In this document: piece by piece, positions 25,569 to 33,408 of the stretch | Layout: the number at the start of each line of letters is the position of its first letter | Numbering within the stretch: the first letter of the stretch is position 1 | Source: Sulfurovum sp. | Lineage (GTDB): Bacteria > Campylobacterota > Campylobacteria > Campylobacterales > Sulfurovaceae | Assembly: GCF_015493435.1 (NCBI RefSeq) | Contig: NZ_WGDD01000058.1 | Coordinates: forward strand, 1 to 64,000 | Length of the DNA: 64,000 bases | Direction: 5' to 3' | The notes under the pieces: generated by a model | Databases searched by the model: none | Told to the model about the DNA's origin: nothing | What the model saw: the letters and a program-made list of their open reading frames with translations, nothing else | Program-made: the position numbers and the translations under genes

Positions 25569-26060
25569 CTATTTGCCGAGAGTGATCTCTTCGTAGAGTA
25601 TCTCTTCGATGTCATAGGATTTTTTACCGCTGGGGAGGGTAAGCTCCACTTCATCCCCTTCTTCTTTTCCGATGAGCACTCTTGCCATAGGCGACTGAAT
25701 GGAGATGAGACCGGACTGCGGGTTTGATTCCTGTCCGCCGACTATGGCATAGCGTACTTCTTCATCCGTATCCTGGTCCACCAGCACCACGGTTGAGCCG
25801 AAACTGACACGATCATGCGAAAAAGTGGATGGATCGACTACCTGGGCACGCCCTACTACATCGGTCAGTTCGGCGATACGCGCTTCCATCAACCCCTGTT
25901 TGTCCTTGGCCGCATGGTACTCTGCGTTCTCTTTAAGGTCACCGAGTTCACGTGCTTCATCGATGACCTTGGCAATGACCCCTCTTTCCACTGATTTCAG
26001 CTGTTCCAGCTCTTCCGATAATTTTCTGTATGTTTCTTCCAGCATCGGCTCTTTTTGCAC
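25569..26060 (-). CDS. greA: Transcription elongation factor GreA
   Basis: A 163-residue GreA with an N-terminal coiled coil (about 8-75) and a C-terminal FKBP-like domain. The tip carries acidic residues (ARELGDLKENAEYHAAK) that reach into the RNA polymerase channel to rescue stalled complexes. The start is GTG at 26060: this preserves the family opening MQxxPM and has AAAGGACGAATC before it, whereas the internal ATG five codons later would remove it. Transcription begins from an extended -10 promoter just upstream. Confidence 0.95.
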   Translation of the reverse strand: MQKEPMLEETYRKLSEELEQLKSVERGVIAKVIDEARELGDLKENAEYHAAKDKQGLMEARIAELTDVVGRAQVVDPSTFSHDRVSFGSTVVLVDQDTDEEVRYAIVGGQESNPQSGLISIQSPMARVLIGKEEGDEVELTLPSGKKSYDIEEILYEEITLGK

Positions 26061-26097
26061 GATTCGTCCTTTAAAATGATTTATTATAATTTTGGAT

Positions 26098-26103
26098 ATT
26101 ATA
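26098..26103 (-). promoter_or_regulatory. -10 box of greA
   Basis: On the minus strand TTTTGGTATAATA carries TATAAT at 26103-26098, about 40 bases before the greA GTG. The -35 position reads TTTAGC with a 17-base spacer, a weak match. Confidence 0.55.
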
Positions 26104-26291
26104 CCAAAACTTGTCTAATCGCTAAAAGCATCTTTGAATTTTGCTGGACTTCTGTGTGTTCCCAAACCTGGTATATCCTATAATAGTTTGGATGTTATCG
26201 ATGAAGTGAGTTATACAACAATCGTACTGCAAACAATTAGAAAAAGTAAAAAGATTAAGAACAGCTATAGTACTAAACCATCCCCATTTTT

Positions 26292-26299
26292 GTTATAAT
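26292..26299 (+). promoter_or_regulatory. Extended -10 promoter of surE
   Basis: TGTTATAAT at 26291-26299 joins an extended TG to a perfect TATAAT box, 21 bases before the surE ATG. The 190 bases between it and the greA promoter hold a second TATAAT (26179-26184) and no credible gene. Confidence 0.55.
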
Positions 26300-26320
26300 A
26301 CCTCAAAAAAAAGAGAAAGT

Positions 26321-27109
26321 ATGTCAGAACGAAAACAGATACTTGTCACCAATGACGACGGCTATGACTCAAAGGGACTCATAGCCTTGGCAGAAGCCCT
26401 TAAACCTTTGGGTGATGTGACTGTCGTTGCACCTACAACTGAGAAATCTGCCTGCGGGCATTCCCTAACGCTGACCAGACCTTTGCGTTTCATAGAAATA
26501 GACGAACATTTCTACAAACTCGATGACGGAACCCCTACCGACTGTGTTTTTCTTTCACTTACCAAACTTTTTACCGGAGACAAAAAACCCGATATCGTCA
26601 TTTCCGGCATTAATATCGGTGCGAACATGGGTGAGGACATCACGTATTCGGGAACAGCCTCGGCAGCAATGGAGGCGGTACTTCAGGGGATTCCGGGCAT
26701 TGCGGTTTCGCAGGTTTACATGAACAGCGGTGAAAGCATAGAAAAATACGGATATACTCTGGCACAGCAGAGCATTGCCGCACTGGTTCAAAAAATATTT
26801 GAAGGGAATTACCCTCTGCCCGAACGCAAATTCCTCAATATCAACATTCCGCCTATCCCTGCTGCTTCCTGCAAAGGTTTCAAGAGTACACGACTGGGCA
26901 ACAAACACTACGGTTTTCATGCAGAAGTACATTACAATCCGCGCGGACTGGAATACTACTGGATAGGCCTTCCCCGTCTGGAGTGGATGGAAACCACAGG
27001 CCATACAACTGATTTTGAAGCGGTGAAAGAAGGCTACGTTTCTGTCACCCCTGTACAGCTTGACATGACTTCGCATGATGACATCAAAGCACTGGAGAAA
27101 TGGCTGTGA
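26321..27109 (+). CDS. surE: 5'-nucleotidase SurE
   Basis: A 262-residue SurE/survival protein. The metal-binding motif LVTNDDGYDSKG is at the N-terminus, with ASTEKSACGHS-like (PTTEKSACGHSLTL), VISGINIGANMGEDITYSGT and DCVFLSL as further family marks. It removes phosphate from nucleoside 5'-(and 3'-)monophosphates and may trim short polyphosphates. The gene overlaps tcdA by ten bases, so the two are translationally coupled. The linkage with a tRNA-modification gene is of unclear meaning. Confidence 0.95.
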   Translation: MSERKQILVTNDDGYDSKGLIALAEALKPLGDVTVVAPTTEKSACGHSLTLTRPLRFIEIDEHFYKLDDGTPTDCVFLSLTKLFTGDKKPDIVISGINIGANMGEDITYSGTASAAMEAVLQGIPGIAVSQVYMNSGESIEKYGYTLAQQSIAALVQKIFEGNYPLPERKFLNINIPPIPAASCKGFKSTRLGNKHYGFHAEVHYNPRGLEYYWIGLPRLEWMETTGHTTDFEAVKEGYVSVTPVQLDMTSHDDIKALEKWL

Positions 27110-27750
27110 GATATGAACGCTGCCGTATGCTCTTTGGAGAGAGAGACTTTGAAAAACTTCAAAAAGCCAATATACTCATACTTGGGGTCGGCGGGGTCGG
27201 TTCCTATGCACTGGATTGTCTTTACCGCTCCGGTGTCAAGCACATCACCATTCTTGATTTTGATATTTATGATGAGACGAACCAGAACCGACAGATCGGC
27301 TCCGAAGCAGTCGGCAGGGCAAAGGTAGAACGTCTTAAAGAGCTCTATCCAGGGGTAAAAACCATCCATCAGCGTATGGACATAGCCTGGGTAGAGAGCT
27401 TTGACTTTGATCCGTACGATATCATCATCGATGCGGCCGACACAACCAGAGTCAAAATCGAAATTGCCAAAAAGTGTTACCCAAAACTTATTATGGCTCT
27501 GGGTTCCGCAAAACGCTACGATACAAACAGCATAGAAGTTGCTTCCATCTGGAAAACCCACGGTGATGCACTGGCACGCAAGATACGCAACGAACTCAAA
27601 AAAGCGAAGTTCAATAGAAATTTCACCGTGGTTTTCTCTCCGGAAGAAGACAAATGCAAAGAGAAAGGCTCCTGTGTCGCCGTGACAGGGGCGGTTGGCC
27701 TGACCGTCTGTTCGGAAGCGATCAAACGTATACTCAGCACAAAAGCATAG
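27100..27750 (+). CDS. tcdA: tRNA threonylcarbamoyladenosine dehydratase (ThiF/E1 family)
   Basis: A 216-residue E1-like enzyme. The ATP-binding Rossmann motif ILGVGGVGSYALD is followed by DFDIYDETNQNRQ with the conserved arginine of the family. IIDAADTTRVK and the late cysteine region KEKGSCVAVTG also fit TcdA (CsdL). It cyclises t6A to ct6A at position 37 of ANN-decoding tRNAs, using ATP. It is slightly shorter than the E. coli protein, which has a membrane-binding tail. An in-frame GTG at 27106 is an alternative start. Confidence 0.85.
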   Translation: MAVRYERCRMLFGERDFEKLQKANILILGVGGVGSYALDCLYRSGVKHITILDFDIYDETNQNRQIGSEAVGRAKVERLKELYPGVKTIHQRMDIAWVESFDFDPYDIIIDAADTTRVKIEIAKKCYPKLIMALGSAKRYDTNSIEVASIWKTHGDALARKIRNELKKAKFNRNFTVVFSPEEDKCKEKGSCVAVTGAVGLTVCSEAIKRILSTKA

Positions 27751-27756
27751 AACAGA

Positions 27757-28641
27757 CTACGCGGTAAAACAGTACTCCTTGCCATTCCAGCCGACTTGTC
27801 TGGCCTCCATATTCTGTCCTTCAAGTTCATAGACCCAGCAGCCTTCATGGCCTTCCATGGTGGCACTGCCCGCACAGAACAGTTCACTTTTCACTTCCGG
27901 AACATGCAGACGGTAGGTTTTGTGGATATGCCCAAAGAGAATGGCACCGTTTTCAATGCCGCTGCAGGTTTTCAGAAACTCATCCGCATTGATAAGACCA
28001 TGCAGTTTTTTGTCATCCTGTCCGTTAGAAAGACGGGGGGCATAGTGGGTGATCACGAAGAGAAAACGTCCTTGCAGTCGTTCATCTTTGAGTATGTCAC
28101 CGAGTGATTCAAGCTGTTCAGGCGGTATCTCGCCGCTGGATACCCAGGGCAAAGGATTGGGACGGGCACTGTTGACGGCGATCACAGCCGCTTCATCGCC
28201 CACAAGCCGTATCAGCGGCCAGTGCCCTCCCCGGCAGTACTCAGGAAGATCATTTTGCAGTACACTGCAGAACTGCTCGCTGAAACGGTAGTGGCTGTTT
28301 CCCTCATGCACATAAATATCATGGTTTCCCGGTACGGTAATATAGTTCTGAGGAGGGGTCATCATGGGTTCAAGCATCTGTCTGGCCAATGTCAGTTCAC
28401 TTTTGAGCCCCAGCGCAGTGTAGTCCCCTGTATTGATCACAATATCGATGCTGTTTTCTTCTTTAAAACGTAGCAGTGCGGCAAGTTTTTCTTCTGTCTC
28501 ATCAAAATATTTCGCCCGCCCCCGAAGCAGGTTTACAGCACCAATGGCACGCTTGCTGAACCACTTCTTCCAATGCATGTGTCTTATCTGGATATTGACA
28601 TGAATATCACTGAAATGCAATATGCGAAGAGGCGTGTTCAT
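27757..28641 (-). CDS. Calcineurin-like metallophosphoesterase
   Basis: A 294-residue phosphoesterase. Metal-ligand motifs appear in order: FSDIHVN near residue 10, NTGDYT near 70, PGNHDIY near 105, ITHYAP near 195 and FGHIHKTY near 235. The pattern resembles cyclic-nucleotide and general calcineurin-like phosphodiesterases (Icc/CpdA group). The substrate cannot be assigned. It converges on tcdA with a 6-base gap and lies 22 bases after ccsBA. Confidence 0.88.
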   Translation of the reverse strand: MNTPLRILHFSDIHVNIQIRHMHWKKWFSKRAIGAVNLLRGRAKYFDETEEKLAALLRFKEENSIDIVINTGDYTALGLKSELTLARQMLEPMMTPPQNYITVPGNHDIYVHEGNSHYRFSEQFCSVLQNDLPEYCRGGHWPLIRLVGDEAAVIAVNSARPNPLPWVSSGEIPPEQLESLGDILKDERLQGRFLFVITHYAPRLSNGQDDKKLHGLINADEFLKTCSGIENGAILFGHIHKTYRLHVPEVKSELFCAGSATMEGHEGCWVYELEGQNMEARQVGWNGKEYCFTA

Positions 28642-28663
28642 GTTATCTCCATAGGAACTGTCA

Positions 28664-31600
28664 TTATGACGATGTCGGTGCTGTGACTTTTTTTATCTTT
28701 CTGTTTCTCCATGCCAGCAGTGTCAACAGCGCAAGGCCTGCAATGCCGTAATAAACCCACATAGGGATAGGCACAGGGTCTCCCGCTGCATAGGAGTGCA
28801 GGCCTGAAAGGTAGTAGTTGACCCCGAAATAGGTCATAAGTACCGAGGAATATGCCCACGTTGATGCAACATTGAAAATAAAGATATCATTCAGCTTTGG
28901 TACAAACCGCATATGCAGTACTGTAGCATAAATAAGAATGGTCACCGCCGCCCAGGTCTCTTTGGGATCCCAGCCCCAGTAGCGTCCCCAGCTCTCATTG
29001 GCCCAGACACCGCCCAGGAAGTTTCCGACAGTCAGCAGCATTAGACCGATGATCAGTCCCATTTCAGCAAGGTTCGTCAGCTCTTTGATGGAACGGTCAA
29101 TATTGGCGTCGCCTTCTTTGCCGCGGATAATAAAAAGAATCAGTACCAGCAGGGAAAGGATGGAACCGAGTCCGAGGAAACCGTCTCCCGAAATAATGGT
29201 CGCCACGTGGATCATCAACCAGTAGGATTTCAGAACCGGAACCAGGTTTGTGATCTCCGGGTTAATGAAGTTCATATGTGCAACACCCATGGTCACACCG
29301 GCAAGGATGGCAGTACCTGCAAGGGCAAACGGTGAACGTCGCGCCAGAATAATGCCTGCCAGCACGGTGGCTGCCGCGATGAATATGATGGATTCATACG
29401 CATTGGACCACGGAGCATGTCCGGCAATATACCATCTTATCCCCATGCCAGCTACCTGCAGAGCAAAGGCTGCGATCAAAACAGCCCAGGAAATACGCAT
29501 GATCCACTTCATAGGGAAATTCGGCTTGACCACATGAATGAAAGAGAACATCAGAAGCAACAGACCCAGCAGCAGATAGACGGGCACAAGCTTGCCGAAA
29601 AGTCCGAGTTTGTTATACCATATCTCCATTTCGATATGCTTGCGGCTCGGCATTACGGCCGCTCCGTAAGTTCTCTGATATTTTTTGATCCCCTTGAGTG
29701 CAAGGTCGGCATTTTTCCAATTGCCTGTTTTCAATGCCTGACCAACCATAATAAAGTAGGCGGAAATAGCCATTTTGACTTCCTGCGCCTCTTTTGGAGG
29801 GAAAGTTTTCATTGCATCCATTGGGGCATACCATTTATGGTTCGGGTCATTCGGTTTTGGGAAAATCCGCATCATTGATCCCTGATATACCATATAGGAA
29901 ACATTGACACGTTCATCAATTTTGATCAATTCTTTGTCATACTGGGTTTTTTCCAACGGTTTTTTTCTGCTTGCTGCCGAAACAGCATCAAAAATTTTGT
30001 ACGCATGGTCTTTTTTCTCAAAAAAGTCGGTAAATTTGGCATATTTGGCATCATCAGGGAGCCCAAGTTCACGCGCAATTTTTTTATGGCCTATCTTGAT
30101 CATGGGAATATTCTGATAAACGTCGGGCTGAAGGGTCATACCGAGAAAGACTTGTGTCGGTTCCAGGCCGAAAATCGAACTTTTTCCTGTGATCTTGGCA
30201 ACGACATCATGCGCGATCGTATCCATCGGTTTCATACGTCCCCTATGGTCCTGCACTACAAGCTCTCCGAACTGCACTGCATGGCCGGCATTGTATTTTG
30301 AAATGGTCTTGAGCTGTTCAGGCGTAATATTCGGTGAAGCAGCCTGTGAATGCTGCGGTGCAAAAAGCATGAGTGCAAAGAGCAGAGCAAGTGCTCCGTG
30401 CTGAAGCTTTCTGGCACCTTTGAGCAGTTTCTGGAAGCGTCCGTTGGGAATGAAAAGACTCCAGATCATTCCTATGGCAAGCAGGATATAGCCCAGATAG
30501 GTCGGGAGTGTACCCGGATCATGGTTGACGGAAAGCACTGTACCTTTTTCATCAGGATCATACGAAGACTGGAAGAAACGGTAGTTTCTATGGTCAAGAA
30601 TGTGATTCATATAGATTTTATAAGGCATGGTCAAGTTTTCCTCTTTGTCTATCAGTACGACATCACTGGCATACGATGAAGGGGTCATAGAACCCGGATA
30701 GCGTTCCAGTTCGAAATGGACAAGTTTGATGGAGAACGGCAGTTCGATCACTTTTGCTCCAATGCTCATATTAATCTTAACACCGTCAAGTGTCACGGTA
30801 TGCCATTTGCCGGTCTGACCTTTTACAGGACGGAAGGTTACTATTTTACTGTCATTTCCTACGCTGACCTTCAGTTGTACGAACTCTGCCTTGCCGGGTT
30901 TTGTTTTAAGGCTGTCAGAGACGGTTTTGACAATGACCTTCTTTTCAACCGATTTCAAAACGACCGCATTGTCCGCAAAACGGTAAAGGGTTCTGCGTGA
31001 AAGATTGTTGTCTCCCGCATTCAATTCTTTTTGCTGTTTGGTATTCATGTTGAGTGTTTCAAGAATAAAAGGAAAATGTACTTTCAGTGCATCCGGCTCA
31101 CCGCTGATGAGGAATGTCGGTTTGTCTGTTTTTTCCGTTTTGGGTTCATACGCCACATAAAAATTCCCGAAATCTTTTCTGTCGCCTTTGGCAAAGTAGT
31201 AGAACTTTCCGCGTCCGCCTGCCGAGATCTTCATCTCCAGCATTGTTTTCCCGTGAGGGTCTTTCACTGCTTTCTCTTCTGCGGTAGGCAGATATTTCAC
31301 CATGGTTATCTTGACTTTTTTATCTCCTACTTTCAAATCTTCGGAGAGATGGTTCTTTGTCATAGATGAAAAATAAAGCGGTTTTTCCAAAGAAGCGTTC
31401 TGGTCGCCGCTGTGGGCAAATACCTGCAAAACCTTTTCACTCGAAACCATAATATTGCTCGTCTGTCCTTCACGAATATGCATGATACCCTCATAACCGA
31501 CATAACGGGTGATCAGTGCACCGATGGCGATAATGAAAAAGGAAAAGTGGAAAAGGAATACAGCCGGTTTGGTTTTGTATGTTTTGTATTTGAAAATGTT

Positions 31601-31780
31601 GTAAAGAAGAATCGCAACAAAGTAAACCAGGAAAAGTTCAAACCACCTTGCCTTATAAACGAGCGCCTGTGCTGTCTGTGTACCGTAATCATTTTCTATA
31701 AATGTCGCGATACCAATGGATACACCGAAGATGAACAGCACCAGGACTGCCATTTTCATGGAAAAAATATGTTTTAACAT
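28664..31780 (-). CDS. ccsBA: Fused ResB-CcsA cytochrome c assembly protein (system II)
   Basis: A 1038-residue fusion typical of Campylobacterota. The N-terminal half is ResB/CcsB-like: three early membrane helices, a large periplasmic domain (about 110-450) and another helix. The C-terminal third is CcsA-like with many helices and the heme-handling WWD motif (WGRYWGWDPKETW near residue 955). The protein moves heme out of the cytoplasm and attaches it to CxxCH motifs of c-type cytochromes. ATG at 31778-31780 is chosen over a GTG at 31825, giving a start directly before the first helix. On the minus strand TATAAT at 31874-31869 is a likely -10 box. Confidence 0.93.
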   Translation of the reverse strand: MLKHIFSMKMAVLVLFIFGVSIGIATFIENDYGTQTAQALVYKARWFELFLVYFVAILLYNIFKYKTYKTKPAVFLFHFSFFIIAIGALITRYVGYEGIMHIREGQTSNIMVSSEKVLQVFAHSGDQNASLEKPLYFSSMTKNHLSEDLKVGDKKVKITMVKYLPTAEEKAVKDPHGKTMLEMKISAGGRGKFYYFAKGDRKDFGNFYVAYEPKTEKTDKPTFLISGEPDALKVHFPFILETLNMNTKQQKELNAGDNNLSRRTLYRFADNAVVLKSVEKKVIVKTVSDSLKTKPGKAEFVQLKVSVGNDSKIVTFRPVKGQTGKWHTVTLDGVKINMSIGAKVIELPFSIKLVHFELERYPGSMTPSSYASDVVLIDKEENLTMPYKIYMNHILDHRNYRFFQSSYDPDEKGTVLSVNHDPGTLPTYLGYILLAIGMIWSLFIPNGRFQKLLKGARKLQHGALALLFALMLFAPQHSQAASPNITPEQLKTISKYNAGHAVQFGELVVQDHRGRMKPMDTIAHDVVAKITGKSSIFGLEPTQVFLGMTLQPDVYQNIPMIKIGHKKIARELGLPDDAKYAKFTDFFEKKDHAYKIFDAVSAASRKKPLEKTQYDKELIKIDERVNVSYMVYQGSMMRIFPKPNDPNHKWYAPMDAMKTFPPKEAQEVKMAISAYFIMVGQALKTGNWKNADLALKGIKKYQRTYGAAVMPSRKHIEMEIWYNKLGLFGKLVPVYLLLGLLLLMFSFIHVVKPNFPMKWIMRISWAVLIAAFALQVAGMGIRWYIAGHAPWSNAYESIIFIAAATVLAGIILARRSPFALAGTAILAGVTMGVAHMNFINPEITNLVPVLKSYWLMIHVATIISGDGFLGLGSILSLLVLILFIIRGKEGDANIDRSIKELTNLAEMGLIIGLMLLTVGNFLGGVWANESWGRYWGWDPKETWAAVTILIYATVLHMRFVPKLNDIFIFNVASTWAYSSVLMTYFGVNYYLSGLHSYAAGDPVPIPMWVYYGIAGLALLTLLAWRNRKIKKVTAPTSS

Positions 31781-31919
31781 GGGAAAAATAAACCTTTTGT
31801 CGGAAATAGAGATACCCCTGAACACATTTTACGCATCTATCGCAGTGCTCAGGGTACCCGGAGAGCCGATTATATCCCATCTTTATTAATCATTCGTTAA
31901 TTTTGTCAAGAAATCGTAT

Positions 31920-32279
31920 CTATCCCTGTTTTACTTTTCGCTTTAACACTTCAAGACGCTGCATAGCCAAGGCGGTTTCAGGGTTAAGCTCTATGACTTT
32001 GAAGTAGGCATCTACCGCCAGTTTCGGTTCATCGAACATTTCATACGCCATACCCAAAGCCAAAAAATATTCCGAATCATTCGGCTTGAGTTCACTTGAT
32101 TTTTTAAAAGATCTGACCGCATTGGAGACATCTCCCACTGCATTAAAATATGTTCCCAGCATATAATAGACTTCCGCATCATCATTTTTTTCCTGAAACA
32201 GTAACATGAGTATATTATGCGCCTCTTCATATTTTTCTTCATGTATCAACTGCTCTACTGTTTTTTTTGTATCAGTCAT
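31920..32279 (-). CDS. Small tetratricopeptide-repeat protein
   Basis: A 119-residue protein composed of about three TPR units (AEVYYMLGTYFNAVGDVSNA, SEYFLALGMAYEMFDEPKLA and preceding helices). The start at 32277-32279 is chosen because AAAAAAGGAAACAGT precedes it; the frame is open upstream but that part is unlike protein. No signal peptide, so cytoplasmic. TPR domains bind other proteins; the partner is unknown. It is divergent from the XRE-type regulator. Confidence 0.82.
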   Translation of the reverse strand: MTDTKKTVEQLIHEEKYEEAHNILMLLFQEKNDDAEVYYMLGTYFNAVGDVSNAVRSFKKSSELKPNDSEYFLALGMAYEMFDEPKLAVDAYFKVIELNPETALAMQRLEVLKRKVKQG

Positions 32280-32374
32280 ACTGTTTCCTTTTTTACTGTG
32301 ATGCGGAAGTATAGAATGTATCTTCCCTTTTGATAAGGGCATCTTTGATAAAAAAAAATTAAAAAAATGCCAAG

Positions 32375-32415
32375 TTGCACAAGAAAAAAAAGTTTTTGCT
32401 ATACTGTTAGTGCAA
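32375..32415 (+). promoter_or_regulatory. Promoter and flanking dyad of the XRE regulator gene
   Basis: An extended -10 box TGCTATACT (32397-32405) lies 19 bases after a TTGCAC -35-like box (32375-32380). TTGCAC and its inverse GTGCAA (32410-32415) bracket the promoter, a layout that suits autorepression by the encoded helix-turn-helix protein. A second dyad CCCTT/AAGGG is at 32325-32339. Confidence 0.45.
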
Positions 32416-32457
32416 ATATGCATCATTCTAAATGAAAGAGAGAAGGGGAAGAGTAAC

Positions 32458-33393
32458 GTGAATTTCAGCGACTATCTAAAAACATGCCGCGAACAGAGCC
32501 GTCTTACACAGGAACAGCTGGTAGAGGAACTTTACCTGTTTGACGATAGCGTGTTCCGTGGCCTGGATACTACCACTGTCAGCAAATGGGAAAGGATGGT
32601 CACACAGCCAAAAGTCCCGAAACAGGTCAGAATACTCCAGTATTTTCAGGGTAGACAGAAAGGAAAAGCATTTCCCTGTCTTGACAACTGCAGCATAGAG
32701 GAAAATGAAAGTGCCCTTTGTAAAAGAGGTATAGAGAATCTGATTATCGGAAAACGCAAAGAACTTGTACTGAACTTTCCCTCCGAAATGATGACTGCAG
32801 ACAATCTCACCCTGACACATTTACGCAACAAAGAGCAGCAAAGGCAAAAAACACTGCTTGAAGTCGCAAATGACATGCGGAACAGCTATCATCCGGCTTT
32901 TACCCATATGCAAGATATGCCTATTCGCAGCTGGGCTCTGTATCCGGGGAATCTTTTTCTTATCTCCCAGTACAAAGATGTCATCACAGGGTTTCTCTTT
33001 GTCCTGCGCCTGAAAAAAGAAATACAGAAAAAGATCCTCCATTTTGAAATGCAGCCGAATGCCTTGACCTTGGAAGATTTTGCTTCATTCGACGAACCGG
33101 GAAACCATCTTATACTCAACTTTTTTGCGCTGAATCCTAAGTCAGCCGTTTTGCTGAGCATCAGATATTATGCCCACCTGATCGCCAACCAGGACAATAT
33201 TGAAAGTATCGGCGCAGCCGTTGCCAAGGAAGAGGCAAAAAGAATACTCGAAAATATGAACTTGAGTCTCATTGACCGCTATACCAAAGAAGATACGGAA
33301 GTGACCTCGTATAGGGAAATACTGCCAAACGTCATTGCCAGCGAGAATGTTGTCCGTATGCTTTTCAGAAAAGAAGCCTGTCCCGAAGAATGA
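32458..33393 (+). CDS. XRE-type helix-turn-helix protein with a large C-terminal domain
   Basis: A 311-residue protein. The N-terminal 65 residues form an XRE/Cro helix-turn-helix (FSDYLKTCREQSRLTQEQL, then TTTVSKWERMVTQPK). The following 245 residues match no family that I can name; they contain a DIPIRSWAL-like segment (DMPIRSWALYPGN) and a mixed alpha/beta stretch (ITGFLFVLRLKK). GTG at 32458 is the likely start, with GAAGGGGAAGAGTAAC before it. Such proteins are usually transcription regulators with a sensing domain. It converges on polA with a 15-base gap. Confidence 0.8.
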   Translation: MNFSDYLKTCREQSRLTQEQLVEELYLFDDSVFRGLDTTTVSKWERMVTQPKVPKQVRILQYFQGRQKGKAFPCLDNCSIEENESALCKRGIENLIIGKRKELVLNFPSEMMTADNLTLTHLRNKEQQRQKTLLEVANDMRNSYHPAFTHMQDMPIRSWALYPGNLFLISQYKDVITGFLFVLRLKKEIQKKILHFEMQPNALTLEDFASFDEPGNHLILNFFALNPKSAVLLSIRYYAHLIANQDNIESIGAAVAKEEAKRILENMNLSLIDRYTKEDTEVTSYREILPNVIASENVVRMLFRKEACPEE

Positions 33394-33408
33394 TACGGAA
33401 TACGATGA

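Noticed and set aside
26104-26290. Possible small RNA between greA and surE, with a TATAAT at 26179-26184
   Set aside because: No matching -35 box, no terminator hairpin after it and no stable fold seen.
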